DNA of 8,616 nucleotides, taken from NCBI GenBank assembly GCA_902490405.1, contig CABUDS010000056.1, positions 1-8,616 of the forward strand. Direction: 5' to 3'. The notes under the pieces were generated by a model. The model was given only the letters and a program-made list of their open reading frames with translations, was not told the origin of the DNA and did no database searches. Numbering within the stretch: the stretch's first letter is position 1; every line of letters starts with the position of its first letter. The position numbers and the translations under genes were made by a program. Of this stretch, positions 1 to 6,428 are shown piece after piece. Source of the DNA: an uncultured Collinsella sp. GTDB taxonomy: Bacteria > Actinomycetota > Coriobacteriia > Coriobacteriales > Coriobacteriaceae.

Positions 1-46
1 AGCGGTCGGCGGGGCCATTGTGGCCCTTGACAGTGGATTGGGTCAT
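1..46 (-). CDS. Possible 5' end of an unrecognised minus-strand gene (partial, cut by window edge)
   Basis: On the minus strand an ATG at 46-44 opens a frame that stays open to the window edge and reads MTQSTVKGHNGPADR. Third codon positions are mostly C or G, as in the real genes here, and the gene would follow aroF in the same direction. Against it, no purine-rich Shine-Dalgarno lies upstream of the ATG, only 15 codons are visible, and a competing plus-strand frame (bases 2-79, ending in TGA) is also open. A 6-bp hairpin (12-17 with 21-26) lies inside it. No function can be assigned. Confidence 0.3.
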   Translation of the reverse strand, partial: MTQSTVKGHNGPADR

Positions 47-54
47 ATGAGCGA

Positions 55-153
55 GCGGGCCGCATTTGAGACAAGGTGACGTGAAACGAAAGGGCGCTGA
101 CCTTCTGGTCGCGCCCTTGAAGTTGAACGTCAGATTGTCCAAATGCGGCCCGC
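55..153. repeat. Nested palindrome downstream of aroF
   Basis: Bases 55-68 and 140-153 are perfect 14-bp inverted repeats. Skipping the single base A69, pairing continues for five more base pairs (70-74 with 135-139). Inside these arms lies a second, independent hairpin (90-118). The outer arm begins only a few bases after the aroF stop codon. It could be a terminator complex, a short non-autonomous mobile element, or an extended RNA structure at the aroF 3' end. The sequence shows the symmetry but does not decide among these. Confidence 0.7.
90..118 (-). terminator. Probable Rho-independent terminator of aroF
   Basis: Read on the minus strand, about 40 nt after the aroF stop, a GC-rich stem (AAGGGCGCGACC against GGTCaGCGCCCTT, one bulged A) closes an AGAA tetraloop. 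It is followed by TTTCGTTT, a moderate rather than perfect U-tract. In the plus direction the following bases are not T-rich, so it fits best as the terminator of aroF. Confidence 0.6.
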
Positions 154-157
154 GTAA

Positions 158-1189
158 CTAAACCCGCTCTGCGATCTCGTGGATGAGGTAGTCGGTCTTT
201 TCCCAGCCCAGGCACGGGTCGGTGATCGACTTGCCAAAGACACCGCCATCGACCGGCTGGTTGCCGTCCTCAAGGTAAGACTCGATCATAAAGCCCTTGA
301 CCAGCTTGGAGATGGACTCGTTGCGGCGGCAGCTGTCGAGCACCTCCTTGCAAATGCGGTACTGCTCCAGCGGGCGCTTGCCCGAGTTGTCGTGGTTGCA
401 GTCGATGACCGCCGCCGGGTTGGCGTAACCGGCATGCTCGGTGTAGCGCTCGGCCAGGCGCTCCAGGTGCTCGTAGTGGTAATTGGGGTAGGTACGACCG
501 TCGAGACCGATGTAGCCACGCATAACGGCGTGCGCGAGCGGGTTGCCGTCGCACTCGACCTCCCAGTTGCGGAAGATAAAGCTCTGATGTGCCTGGGCGG
601 CGTAGATGGAGTTGAGCATAACGGTGGTGGAACCGGCGGTGGGGTTTTTCATGCCCACAGGCACCGAAATGCCGCTCGACACCAGACGATGCTCCTGGTT
701 CTCGACCGAGCGCGCGCCCACGGCGACGTAGCTCAGCAGGTCGACGAGGTACTGGTAGTTGGACGGGTAGAGCATCTCGTCGGCGGTAAAGAAGCCAGTC
801 TCCTCGATGACGCGCAGGTGCATGTGGCGGATGGCCTTAACGCCTTCAAGCAGGTCATCGGGCGCCTCGGGGTCGGGGTTGTGCAGCAGCCCCTTGTAGC
901 CGGTGCCCTTGGTGCGCGGCTTGTTGGTGTAGACACGCGGAATGATGATGAGCTTGTCCTTGACCTCTTCGGCGACCTTGGCCAGTCGGTTCATGTACTC
1001 AAGCACCGAGTCCTCGCGGTCGGCAGAGCACGGGCCGATGATGAGCACCTTGCGTGCGTCCTCGCCGGTAAAGACCTTGGCGACCTCGGCGTCGAATGCC
1101 TGCTTTTTGGCGGTAAGCTCGGCGGAAAGCGGCATTTCCTCGCGGATCTCCATGGGGATCGGCAGCCTGCGCTTGAATTCCATGGCCAT
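158..1189 (-). CDS. aroF: 3-deoxy-7-phosphoheptulonate synthase (DAHP synthase, class I)
   Basis: This cytoplasmic enzyme condenses phosphoenolpyruvate with erythrose 4-phosphate to DAHP, the committed first step towards chorismate and the aromatic amino acids. The 343-aa product is close to the ~350 aa of E. coli AroF/G/H. Family motifs visible are GPCSADRED (52-60), PRVYTNKPRTKG (84-95), GARSVENQEHR (158-168), GMKNPTAGS (179-187) and DCNHDNSGKRP (263-273). By alignment to E. coli AroG, the metal ligands are Cys54, His266, Glu303 and Asp324, and substrate-binding residues include Arg85, Lys90, Arg160 and Lys181. Ser175 aligns with AroG Ser180 at the feedback site, so allosteric control is possible, but the inhibiting amino acid cannot be read from this. 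The first ATG is preferred over an ATG two codons later because AAGGAGG (1196-1202) lies 6 nt upstream. It is transcribed alone. The aroF/aroG distinction is not resolvable. Confidence 0.95.
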   Translation of the reverse strand: MAMEFKRRLPIPMEIREEMPLSAELTAKKQAFDAEVAKVFTGEDARKVLIIGPCSADREDSVLEYMNRLAKVAEEVKDKLIIIPRVYTNKPRTKGTGYKGLLHNPDPEAPDDLLEGVKAIRHMHLRVIEETGFFTADEMLYPSNYQYLVDLLSYVAVGARSVENQEHRLVSSGISVPVGMKNPTAGSTTVMLNSIYAAQAHQSFIFRNWEVECDGNPLAHAVMRGYIGLDGRTYPNYHYEHLERLAERYTEHAGYANPAAVIDCNHDNSGKRPLEQYRICKEVLDSCRRNESISKLVKGFMIESYLEDGNQPVDGGVFGKSITDPCLGWEKTDYLIHEIAERV

Positions 1190-1245
1190 ATGGGGCCTCC
1201 TTTATCAATTAACGGCAACAATTGGCGAATTCTCGAATGCTCGGC

Positions 1246-1274
1246 ATTATCCGCTGTCGCACGCTAAAGTGCAA
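1246..1274 (-). promoter_or_regulatory. aroF sigma-70-type promoter
   Basis: On the minus strand a -10 box GATAAT (1246-1251, 5/6 to consensus) is separated by exactly 17 bp from TTGCAC (1269-1274), a weak -35 sharing the TTG core. Transcription would start near 1239, giving a leader of about 50 nt ending in AAGGAGG. No T-box or attenuator-like structure is evident in that leader. Confidence 0.6.
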
Positions 1275-1277
1275 GTG

Positions 1278-1302
1278 AAACCTGCCGAAAAGGGACAGGT
1301 TT
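1278..1302. promoter_or_regulatory. Dyad just upstream of the aroF -35 box (possible operator)
   Basis: AAACCTG (1278-1284) and CAGGTTT (1296-1302) form a perfect 7-bp inverted repeat with an 11-bp centre. It lies immediately upstream of the aroF -35 hexamer, where an activator or an upstream-binding repressor could sit. The dyad is seen directly; its regulatory role is inferred from position only. Confidence 0.4.
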
Positions 1303-1398
1303 ATTTTGGTCGGTTTTATCTGGGGAAATGTCGGCGCTCGCCGGAAGGGGAGGGCCAACGTACGGCACGCTGGAGCAAGTTGGATCTTCTGCGGCATA

Positions 1399-1433
1399 CC
1401 CTGTGGGCAAAAAATGGCAAATATGAGTACTGT
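1399..1433 (+). repeat. Left arm of the 35-bp inverted repeat
   Basis: It begins CCCTGTGGGC and ends GAGTACTGT. It pairs with 1602-1636 with two mismatches, at the positions opposite T1628 and G1633. Similarity stops abruptly outside the arm. Confidence 0.85.
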
Positions 1434-1601
1434 TGCTAGCGTAGTATCATATCGATCTTACAAGATAATAGACACAACAGTAAATATGTTCATTAACGTT
1501 GGCACACAGAAGCATGCTACCGGGCATTTTGATCAATTTGAAGGCATATCTAGGCCGCAATGAGGTCGTTTGGGGCAGTTTTGGCTGTTACTAAAAAGGT
1601 G

Positions 1602-1636
1602 ACAGTACTCATATTTGCCATTTTTTGTCCACGGGG
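1602..1636 (-). repeat. Right arm of the 35-bp inverted repeat
   Basis: It begins ACAGTACTC and ends CCACGGGG, and is the reverse complement of the left arm at 33 of 35 positions. It lies about 57 bp beyond the ABC-operon terminator hairpin in the direction of transcription. Confidence 0.85.
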
Positions 1637-1692
1637 CCTTGAGGGAGGGCGTCAATCAGGTCCCAGGGGAGGCGGTTCGAGGGCCGCAGAAC

Positions 1693-1728
1693 AAAAAACG
1701 GGGGCGCAGGCTGTCCTGCGCCCCCGTT
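1693..1728 (-). terminator. Rho-independent terminator of the marR-ABC operon
   Basis: A perfect 14-bp stem (1697-1710 with 1715-1728), rich in G-C pairs, closes a 4-nt loop. On the minus strand it is followed by a run of T (A1693-A1698 on the plus strand). It lies about 32 nt after the stop codon of the 618-aa ABC subunit, so it should end the three-gene transcript before the inverted-repeat element and aroF. Confidence 0.95.
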
Positions 1729-1759
1729 CTCGGGCGTTATTCGTTCCCTGCGGCAGAAT

Positions 1760-3616
1760 TTACGCCGCTTCGTCGAACTGCGAATTGTACAGGTCGGCGT
1801 AGAAGCCGCCTTGGGCGAGCAGCTCGTCGTGCGTGCCCTTCTCGACGATGTCGCCGTCGCGAATCACCAAGATCACGTCGGCGTTGCGGATCGTGGACAG
1901 GCGATGCGCGATGACAAAGCTCGTGCGGCCCTGCATCAGCGCATCCATGGCGCGCTGAATAAGCTCCTCGGTACGGGTATCGACGTTGGAGGTCGCCTCG
2001 TCCAGAATCAGCGCCGGGCGGTCGGCCAAAATGGCACGGGCGATGGTCACGAGCTGGCGCTGACCCTGCGACAGGTTAGTGCCCTCCTCATTGATCATAA
2101 AGTCGTAGCCACCGGCGAGCGTATGGATAAAGTGGTCGCAGCGTGCGGCGCGTGCAGCGGCTTCGACCTCGGCATCGCTCGCGTCGGGGCGTCCGTAGCG
2201 GATGTTCTCGCGGATGGTGCCGTTAAACAGCCAGGTATCCTGCAACACCATGGCAAACTCGCCGCGAAGTGCCGCGCGGTCCCAGTCGCGCACGTCGACG
2301 CCCTCGACACGCAGCGAACCGCCGTCCACGTCGTAGAAGCGCTGCAGCAGCTTGATGAGCGTGGTCTTGCCGGCGCCGGTGGGGCCGACGATGGCGATGG
2401 TCTGGCCGGGCTGCGCCTCGCAGCTAAAGTCGTGGATGATGGTCTTGTCGGGCGTGTAGCCAAACTTGACATGGTCAAACTCCACGTGGCCGGGGCGCTT
2501 CTCGGGAATCTGCGCGTCGGCTTTCTGCTCCTCCTCGGGCGCGGCCAGGAACTCAAAGACACGCTCGGTGGCGGCGGCCATCGACTGCATCGTGTTGCTC
2601 ACGTTGCCCAGCTGCTGCACAGGCTGCGTAAAGTTGCGCACGTACTGGATAAAGCTTTGAATGTCGCCGGGCGTGGCATTGCCGGTCAGCGCGAGCTGCG
2701 CGCCCACCACGACGACGCCCACGTAGCCCATGTTACCCACCAAGCTCATAAGCGGCATCATCAGGCCCGACAGGAACTGCGAGCGCCAGCCACTAATAAA
2801 GAGGCGGTCGTTTTGACGGTCGAACTCCTCGATCGAGGCCTCGGCGCGGTCGAACACCTGAATGACGTTCTGGCCGGCAAAGTCTTCCTCGATAATGCCG
2901 TTGACGGCGCCCAAAACCTGCTGCTGCTCGCGGAAGTACGGCTGCGAGAAGTGAATCATTACGGTCAGGATAATCGCGGCTGCCGGCAGCGTGAGCACGG
3001 TAACGCCGGTGAGCGGCAGGCTGATCGACAGCATCATGACGAGCACGCCGATAATCTGCGTTACCGACGTGATGAGCTGCGTCACGCTCTGGTTGAGCGA
3101 CTGACCCAGCGTGTCGACGTCGTTGGTGATGCGGCTGAGTACGTCGCCCTTGCTGTGGCCGTTAAAGTAACTCATCGGCACGACGGCGATCTTGGCGGCG
3201 ATCTCCTTGCGCATGCGATAGCAGATCTTCTGCGTGACGCCGGTCATGAGCCAGCCCTGGATCAGGCTGCAGGCAGAGCTCGCCAGGTACAGGCAGAGCA
3301 AAAAGCCGAGCGTCTTGGCGATCCAGGCAAAATCGACATCGCCGGTGCCGTTGACCTTGGCAACCAGGCCTTCGAACAGTTTGGTGGTAACCTGGCCGAG
3401 CACCTTGGGCCCCACAATGTTAAAGATGACCGAGCACACGGCAAAGGCGACGGCGGCAAACACGGCAACCTTGTGTTGACCGATATAGCCGAGCAGCTGC
3501 CGCATAGTCCCCTTAAAATCCTTGGCCTTTTCGCCACGGCGCATGCCACCCATGCGGCCCATGGGACCACGCTGACGGGTGGGCTTGGGAATCTGAGTCT
3601 TGGTCTCGTCTGCCAT
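1760..3616 (-). CDS. Heterodimeric ABC exporter subunit B (consensus ATPase half; multidrug-type)
   Basis: A 618-aa membrane-domain/ATPase fusion of the type IV (MsbA/BmrCD/TM288-like) exporter family, expected in the cytoplasmic membrane exporting drugs, lipids or peptides. The substrate cannot be read from sequence. It has a basic Gly/Met/Arg-rich cytoplasmic tail (about 10-30), six membrane helices between about 49 and 340, then the nucleotide-binding domain. Walker A is GPTGAGKT (411-418), Q-loop Gln459, signature LSQGQ (515-519), Walker B ending in Asp539 with catalytic Glu540, and switch His571. The signature deviates from LSGGQ, which marks the partner of a degenerate site. The ATG overlaps the upstream stop by one base (TAATG), and AAGGAGG (3626-3632) lies 9 nt before it. 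Length and motifs are intact. It is last in the operon, before the terminator. Confidence 0.95.
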   Translation of the reverse strand: MADETKTQIPKPTRQRGPMGRMGGMRRGEKAKDFKGTMRQLLGYIGQHKVAVFAAVAFAVCSVIFNIVGPKVLGQVTTKLFEGLVAKVNGTGDVDFAWIAKTLGFLLCLYLASSACSLIQGWLMTGVTQKICYRMRKEIAAKIAVVPMSYFNGHSKGDVLSRITNDVDTLGQSLNQSVTQLITSVTQIIGVLVMMLSISLPLTGVTVLTLPAAAIILTVMIHFSQPYFREQQQVLGAVNGIIEEDFAGQNVIQVFDRAEASIEEFDRQNDRLFISGWRSQFLSGLMMPLMSLVGNMGYVGVVVVGAQLALTGNATPGDIQSFIQYVRNFTQPVQQLGNVSNTMQSMAAATERVFEFLAAPEEEQKADAQIPEKRPGHVEFDHVKFGYTPDKTIIHDFSCEAQPGQTIAIVGPTGAGKTTLIKLLQRFYDVDGGSLRVEGVDVRDWDRAALRGEFAMVLQDTWLFNGTIRENIRYGRPDASDAEVEAAARAARCDHFIHTLAGGYDFMINEEGTNLSQGQRQLVTIARAILADRPALILDEATSNVDTRTEELIQRAMDALMQGRTSFVIAHRLSTIRNADVILVIRDGDIVEKGTHDELLAQGGFYADLYNSQFDEAA

Positions 3617-5982
3617 TAGCGCTCGCCTCCTTCCATGACGGCTGCAATTTCTTCTTGGGTAAGCCCCAGCTCCTCGGCGGAAAGCTGCGACTGTGCAATC
3701 TCCAGGTACGCCGGGCAGCCGTGCAGCAGCTCCTCGTGCGTGCCGGTGCCCACTACGTGACCGTCGTCGAGCACGATGATCTGGTCGGCGTGCATGATGG
3801 TCGCGATGCGCTGGGCCACGACCACGAGTGCGGCGTCGGTGACGTTTTTCGCAAGCTCCTCGCGAAGGTGTGCGTCGGTCTTGTAGTCGAGCGCGCTAAA
3901 GGAATCGTCGAACACCACGACCTCGGGCTTTTTGGCCAGGGCGCGGGCGATGGCCAGGCGCTGACGCTGGCCGCCCGAGACATTGGAGCCGCCCTGACTG
4001 ATGGGGGAGTCGTAGCCGCCCTCGCGCTCGGCGATAAAGTCCTCGGCCTGGGCGATGCGTGCCGCCTGACGCATATCATCATCGCTCACCATGTCGCCGG
4101 CAAACTTGAGGTTGCTCTTGACGGTGCCCGAGAACAGGCGTCCCTGCTGCGGGATATAGCCAATGCGGCGGCGCAGCTCAGAAAGGGTCATATCGCGCAC
4201 GTCGATGCCGTCGAGCGAAATGCTGCCACCCGTGACGTCGTACAGGCGCGGAATCAACTGCACAAGCGTGGACTTGCCCGAGCCCGTGGAGCCAATGACG
4301 CCGAGCATCTGGCCGGCGTGCGTGGTGAAGTTCACGCCGCTGATGACATCGGCGCGGGCATCGGGATACTGGAAGCTCACGTCGTGGAAGGCGAGCTCAC
4401 CGCGCGGCGCGCTGGCCGCGGGCAGTTTGGGCGAGGCGGGATCGTTGATGCTCGTGGGACAGGTGATGACCTCTTCCACGCGCTCGGCTGCGACCTCGGC
4501 ACGGGGCAGGATAACCGAAACCATGGTGAGGATCATAAACGCCATGACGATCTGCATGGTATAGGAGATAAACGCCATCATGTTGCCGACCTGCATCACG
4601 CCGTCCGAGACGCCCTGCGCGCCAAACCAGACGATAAGCACGGTGATGCAGTTCATGACGAGCATCATGAGCGGCATCATAAAACTCATGGCGCGGTTGG
4701 TGTAGAGCTGCGTGGTCATCAGGTCGAGTGATGCCTTGTCAAAACGCTCGAGCTCATGCTCCTCGCGGTTGAACGAGCGGATGGGCATAAGACCGTCCAG
4801 CAGCTCGCGGGCGGTGAGGTTCACGCGGTCCACAAAGCTCTGCATCTTTTTGAACTTTGGCATGGTGAGGCCCATGAGCACGCCGACGACGGCCGAGACC
4901 GCGATGATGGCCACGGCGATGGTCCACTCCAGGCCGGTGTGGTTGGCCAGGACGCGCATGACGGCGACGACGCCCATGACGGGGGCCATCAGGCACATGC
5001 GAATAAACAGGGTCGCGGCCATCTGAATCTGCTGAATGTCGTTGGTGCAGCGGGTGATGAGCGAGGCCTGGCTAAACTTGCCCACCTCGGCCGGCGAGAA
5101 GTGCATAACCTTGTTGAAGGTCTCGCGGCGCAGGTCGCGGGCGATGGAGCAGGCGGTGCGCGAAGCCACGGCACCGGTCAGGATGGTGGCGACCAGCGAC
5201 ACCAGACACAGACCAAACATCGTGGTCGCCATGCGGCCCAGGTAGGCGTTCTGCACGTCGGCGGGGTCGATGCCCTGTGCCTTGTACTCGTCCTGCACAT
5301 AGCTCACGGCGCGTTGGGTCACGATGGAGCCCGACATGGAGCCCATTTTGTCCGCCATACCGTTGGCGCCCTCGACGAGCTTGCCCTGGTCGATGAGGCC
5401 GCCTTCAACGCCTAGACGCAGGCTCTTCATGGTGATCTTGCCGCCGTCGGCATCAATCTGCTTTTGCATATTCTGCGCCGCTGCGGCCTTTTGCTGCATC
5501 TCGGCGAGCTGCTCGGGCGTCATCGCCGCCATTTGCTCGGGGGAGGGCATGGCTTGGGCGCCGCTGTTGTCTTTCTCGCTGGACGCGCCCATCATGTCGC
5601 CCATGGAGCTGGCGTCGATGCCTTGGTTGAGCGAAAGGACGACGGTCTCAGGCAGGCTCATGATGTCGGCAATCTTGTCGCCGTCGCCGCGCTCCTCCTC
5701 GGTGCCCTTGTACGTTCGAATGCCGTTATTGTCCGCCTTACTAAACACGGCCTCCACAGCTTTGGCGTCCTTGGCGCTCATAAAGAGTTCGAGGTCGTCG
5801 AGCGATTCGGCGCGAATGGTGTCGGGCACGGGCGAGGCGATGCCGCCTTGCTGCACGCCCACGTCGACGATGTCGCTCATATAGGTAGGCAGCGCCAGAT
5901 CGGCGTTGCAGCTGATTACGATAAGTACGATAGCTGCGAGCAGTGCCAGGACATGCTTTTTAAAGAGCTTGAGAATCCTCAC
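3616..5982 (-). CDS. Heterodimeric ABC exporter subunit A (degenerate ATPase half, large extracytoplasmic insertion)
   Basis: A 788-aa membrane-domain/ATPase fusion and partner of the 618-aa subunit. The first membrane helix (about 10-34) is followed by a roughly 200-residue insertion (about 45-245), then helices near 251-273, 324-345, 352-374, 433-454 and 468-491. Usual half-transporters are about 570-620 aa, so the insertion accounts for the extra length. ATPase motifs are Walker A GSTGSGKST (564-572), Q-loop Gln612, canonical signature VSGGQ (668-672) and Walker B FDD (691-693). Asp693 replaces the catalytic Glu, and Gln724 replaces the switch His, as in TM287-type non-catalytic subunits. 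The last two helices are strikingly Met-rich. The GTG start overlaps the marR stop (GTGA), with AAAGGAG (5992-5998) 9 nt upstream. The substrate is unknown, and multidrug export is the default inference. Confidence 0.95.
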   Translation of the reverse strand: MRILKLFKKHVLALLAAIVLIVISCNADLALPTYMSDIVDVGVQQGGIASPVPDTIRAESLDDLELFMSAKDAKAVEAVFSKADNNGIRTYKGTEEERGDGDKIADIMSLPETVVLSLNQGIDASSMGDMMGASSEKDNSGAQAMPSPEQMAAMTPEQLAEMQQKAAAAQNMQKQIDADGGKITMKSLRLGVEGGLIDQGKLVEGANGMADKMGSMSGSIVTQRAVSYVQDEYKAQGIDPADVQNAYLGRMATTMFGLCLVSLVATILTGAVASRTACSIARDLRRETFNKVMHFSPAEVGKFSQASLITRCTNDIQQIQMAATLFIRMCLMAPVMGVVAVMRVLANHTGLEWTIAVAIIAVSAVVGVLMGLTMPKFKKMQSFVDRVNLTARELLDGLMPIRSFNREEHELERFDKASLDLMTTQLYTNRAMSFMMPLMMLVMNCITVLIVWFGAQGVSDGVMQVGNMMAFISYTMQIVMAFMILTMVSVILPRAEVAAERVEEVITCPTSINDPASPKLPAASAPRGELAFHDVSFQYPDARADVISGVNFTTHAGQMLGVIGSTGSGKSTLVQLIPRLYDVTGGSISLDGIDVRDMTLSELRRRIGYIPQQGRLFSGTVKSNLKFAGDMVSDDDMRQAARIAQAEDFIAEREGGYDSPISQGGSNVSGGQRQRLAIARALAKKPEVVVFDDSFSALDYKTDAHLREELAKNVTDAALVVVAQRIATIMHADQIIVLDDGHVVGTGTHEELLHGCPAYLEIAQSQLSAEELGLTQEEIAAVMEGGER

Positions 5983-6428
5983 TCGGCATCTCTCCTTTCT
6001 TGATTGTGGTCGATAATTTCGTTGGCACGCCTTAGAAGACGCACCATCTCTTGGGTATCTGTTTCGCCGAGCTGTTCGAGGAAAGCCGCGGTGCGGTCCT
6101 CGAATTCCCGGCGTTTGATTTCGAGATCCTGGAATCCCTTGTCGGTCACTATGACGTGTACGCGACGACGGTCGGTCTTTGAGTGCTCACGCTCAACCCA
6201 GCCCTTGGCTTCGAGAGCGCGTAGGATATTGGCAATGCGGGCGTTCGAGACCCAGGCGCGATCAGCGAGTTCGCTCGGCGTGAGCGAACCGCCAGCGAGC
6301 ATAAGGGCGCGCATGACAGCCATCTCGCCGCTGAGAGCTTTGTCCACAAAGCGCGAAACGCGCTGGTGAATGCCGCCAAACTCGGTAAGGAGCTGACTCC
6401 CAAGCTCATGGAAATCGGTATCTTCCAC
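5979..6428 (-). CDS. MarR-family winged-helix transcriptional regulator
   Basis: A 149-aa cytoplasmic DNA-binding protein of typical MarR length. Helical segments for dimerisation lie at both ends. The helix-turn-helix covers about 48-80 (SLTPSELADRAWVSNARIANILRALEAKGWVER region). The wing carries the conserved Asp-Arg pattern in TDRRRVHVIVT (85-95). MarR proteins usually repress their own operon and release DNA on binding a small ligand. As the first gene before an ABC exporter pair, it probably senses an exported compound. The start is GTG at 6428-6426, with TAGGGG (6435-6440) 6 nt upstream; no in-frame upstream alternative is convincing. The start codon lies inside a repeat that looks like an operator. 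The last codon overlaps the next gene by 4 nt, implying translational coupling. Confidence 0.92.
   Translation of the reverse strand: MEDTDFHELGSQLLTEFGGIHQRVSRFVDKALSGEMAVMRALMLAGGSLTPSELADRAWVSNARIANILRALEAKGWVEREHSKTDRRRVHVIVTDKGFQDLEIKRREFEDRTAAFLEQLGETDTQEMVRLLRRANEIIDHNQERRDAE

Larger units (their letters stand above)
1399..1636. mobile_element. MITE-like element bounded by 35-bp inverted repeats
   Basis: Bases 1399-1433 and 1602-1636 are inverted repeats of each other at 33 of 35 positions, including an uninterrupted 26-bp match that contains TGGCAAATATGAGTACTGT. The 168-bp interior has no usable ORF and is noticeably more AT-rich than the flanking DNA. Long terminal inverted repeats around a short non-coding core fit a miniature inverted-repeat transposable element or an IS remnant. 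I cannot find a clear target-site duplication next to the outer ends, and no transposase is present, so the mobile-element label is inferred. A giant hairpin acting in RNA, or paired regulator sites, remain alternatives. Confidence 0.55.
1190..1759. other. Intergenic region between the ABC operon and aroF
   Basis: This 570-bp stretch holds no convincing gene. From left to right it contains the aroF Shine-Dalgarno and promoter, a dyad, a GC-rich spacer (about 1310-1398), the 238-bp inverted-repeat element (1399-1636), a GC-rich remainder (1637-1692) in which I see nothing clear, and the terminator of the ABC operon. Open frames crossing it begin at poor start codons without ribosome binding sites and run through the inverted repeats. 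Confidence 0.8.

Noticed and set aside
2..79. Plus-strand frame ending in TGA at 77-79, as the 3' end of a gene convergent with aroF
   Set aside because: It is open but short, with poorer GC third-position usage than the competing minus-strand frame, and its end lies inside the palindrome arm. It cannot be supported without upstream sequence.
179..1267. Long plus-strand open frame (362 codons) antisense to aroF
   Set aside because: It is a shadow produced by the GC-rich third positions of aroF. The product has low-complexity Val/Leu/Ala/Gly/His composition with no family motif, while the opposite strand encodes an intact enzyme.
1529..1536. TTGATCAA palindrome as an FNR-type site
   Set aside because: FNR sites need a 4-bp spacer between the TTGAT and ATCAA halves, which is absent. 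It lies inside the inverted-repeat element and not at a promoter.
1306..1563. 85-codon plus-strand frame in the aroF upstream region
   Set aside because: It starts with TTG and has no Shine-Dalgarno. It crosses the left inverted-repeat arm into the AT-rich core and resembles nothing known.
1568..1578. GTTTGGGGCAG shared with 6563-6573, suggesting that the two inverted-repeat elements are related
   Set aside because: An 11-bp identity is expected several times by chance in a window this size, and the arms of the two elements do not resemble each other.
1668..1685. GGTTCGA with short flanking stem, resembling a tRNA T-arm
   Set aside because: No acceptor, D or anticodon arms can be found at the required distances, so it is not a tRNA or a convincing tRNA fragment.
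1811..3619. 602-codon plus-strand open frame antisense to ABC subunit B
   Set aside because: It is the mirror of a well-supported ABC gene. Its His/Asp/Gln/Leu-rich composition is typical of complementing GC-rich codons, and it has no ribosome binding site or domain.
3655..5415. Plus-strand frames (3655-4731, 4756-5415) opposite ABC subunit A
   Set aside because: Both show the same shadow composition, lie over conserved ABC motifs on the minus strand, and contain no recognisable protein.
3616..5982. ABC subunit A as a decaying pseudogene, because the catalytic Glu and switch His are missing
   Set aside because: The reading frame is intact, and all other motifs and the canonical signature are kept. 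The exact substitutions (Asp, Gln) are the normal state of the degenerate half in heterodimeric exporters.
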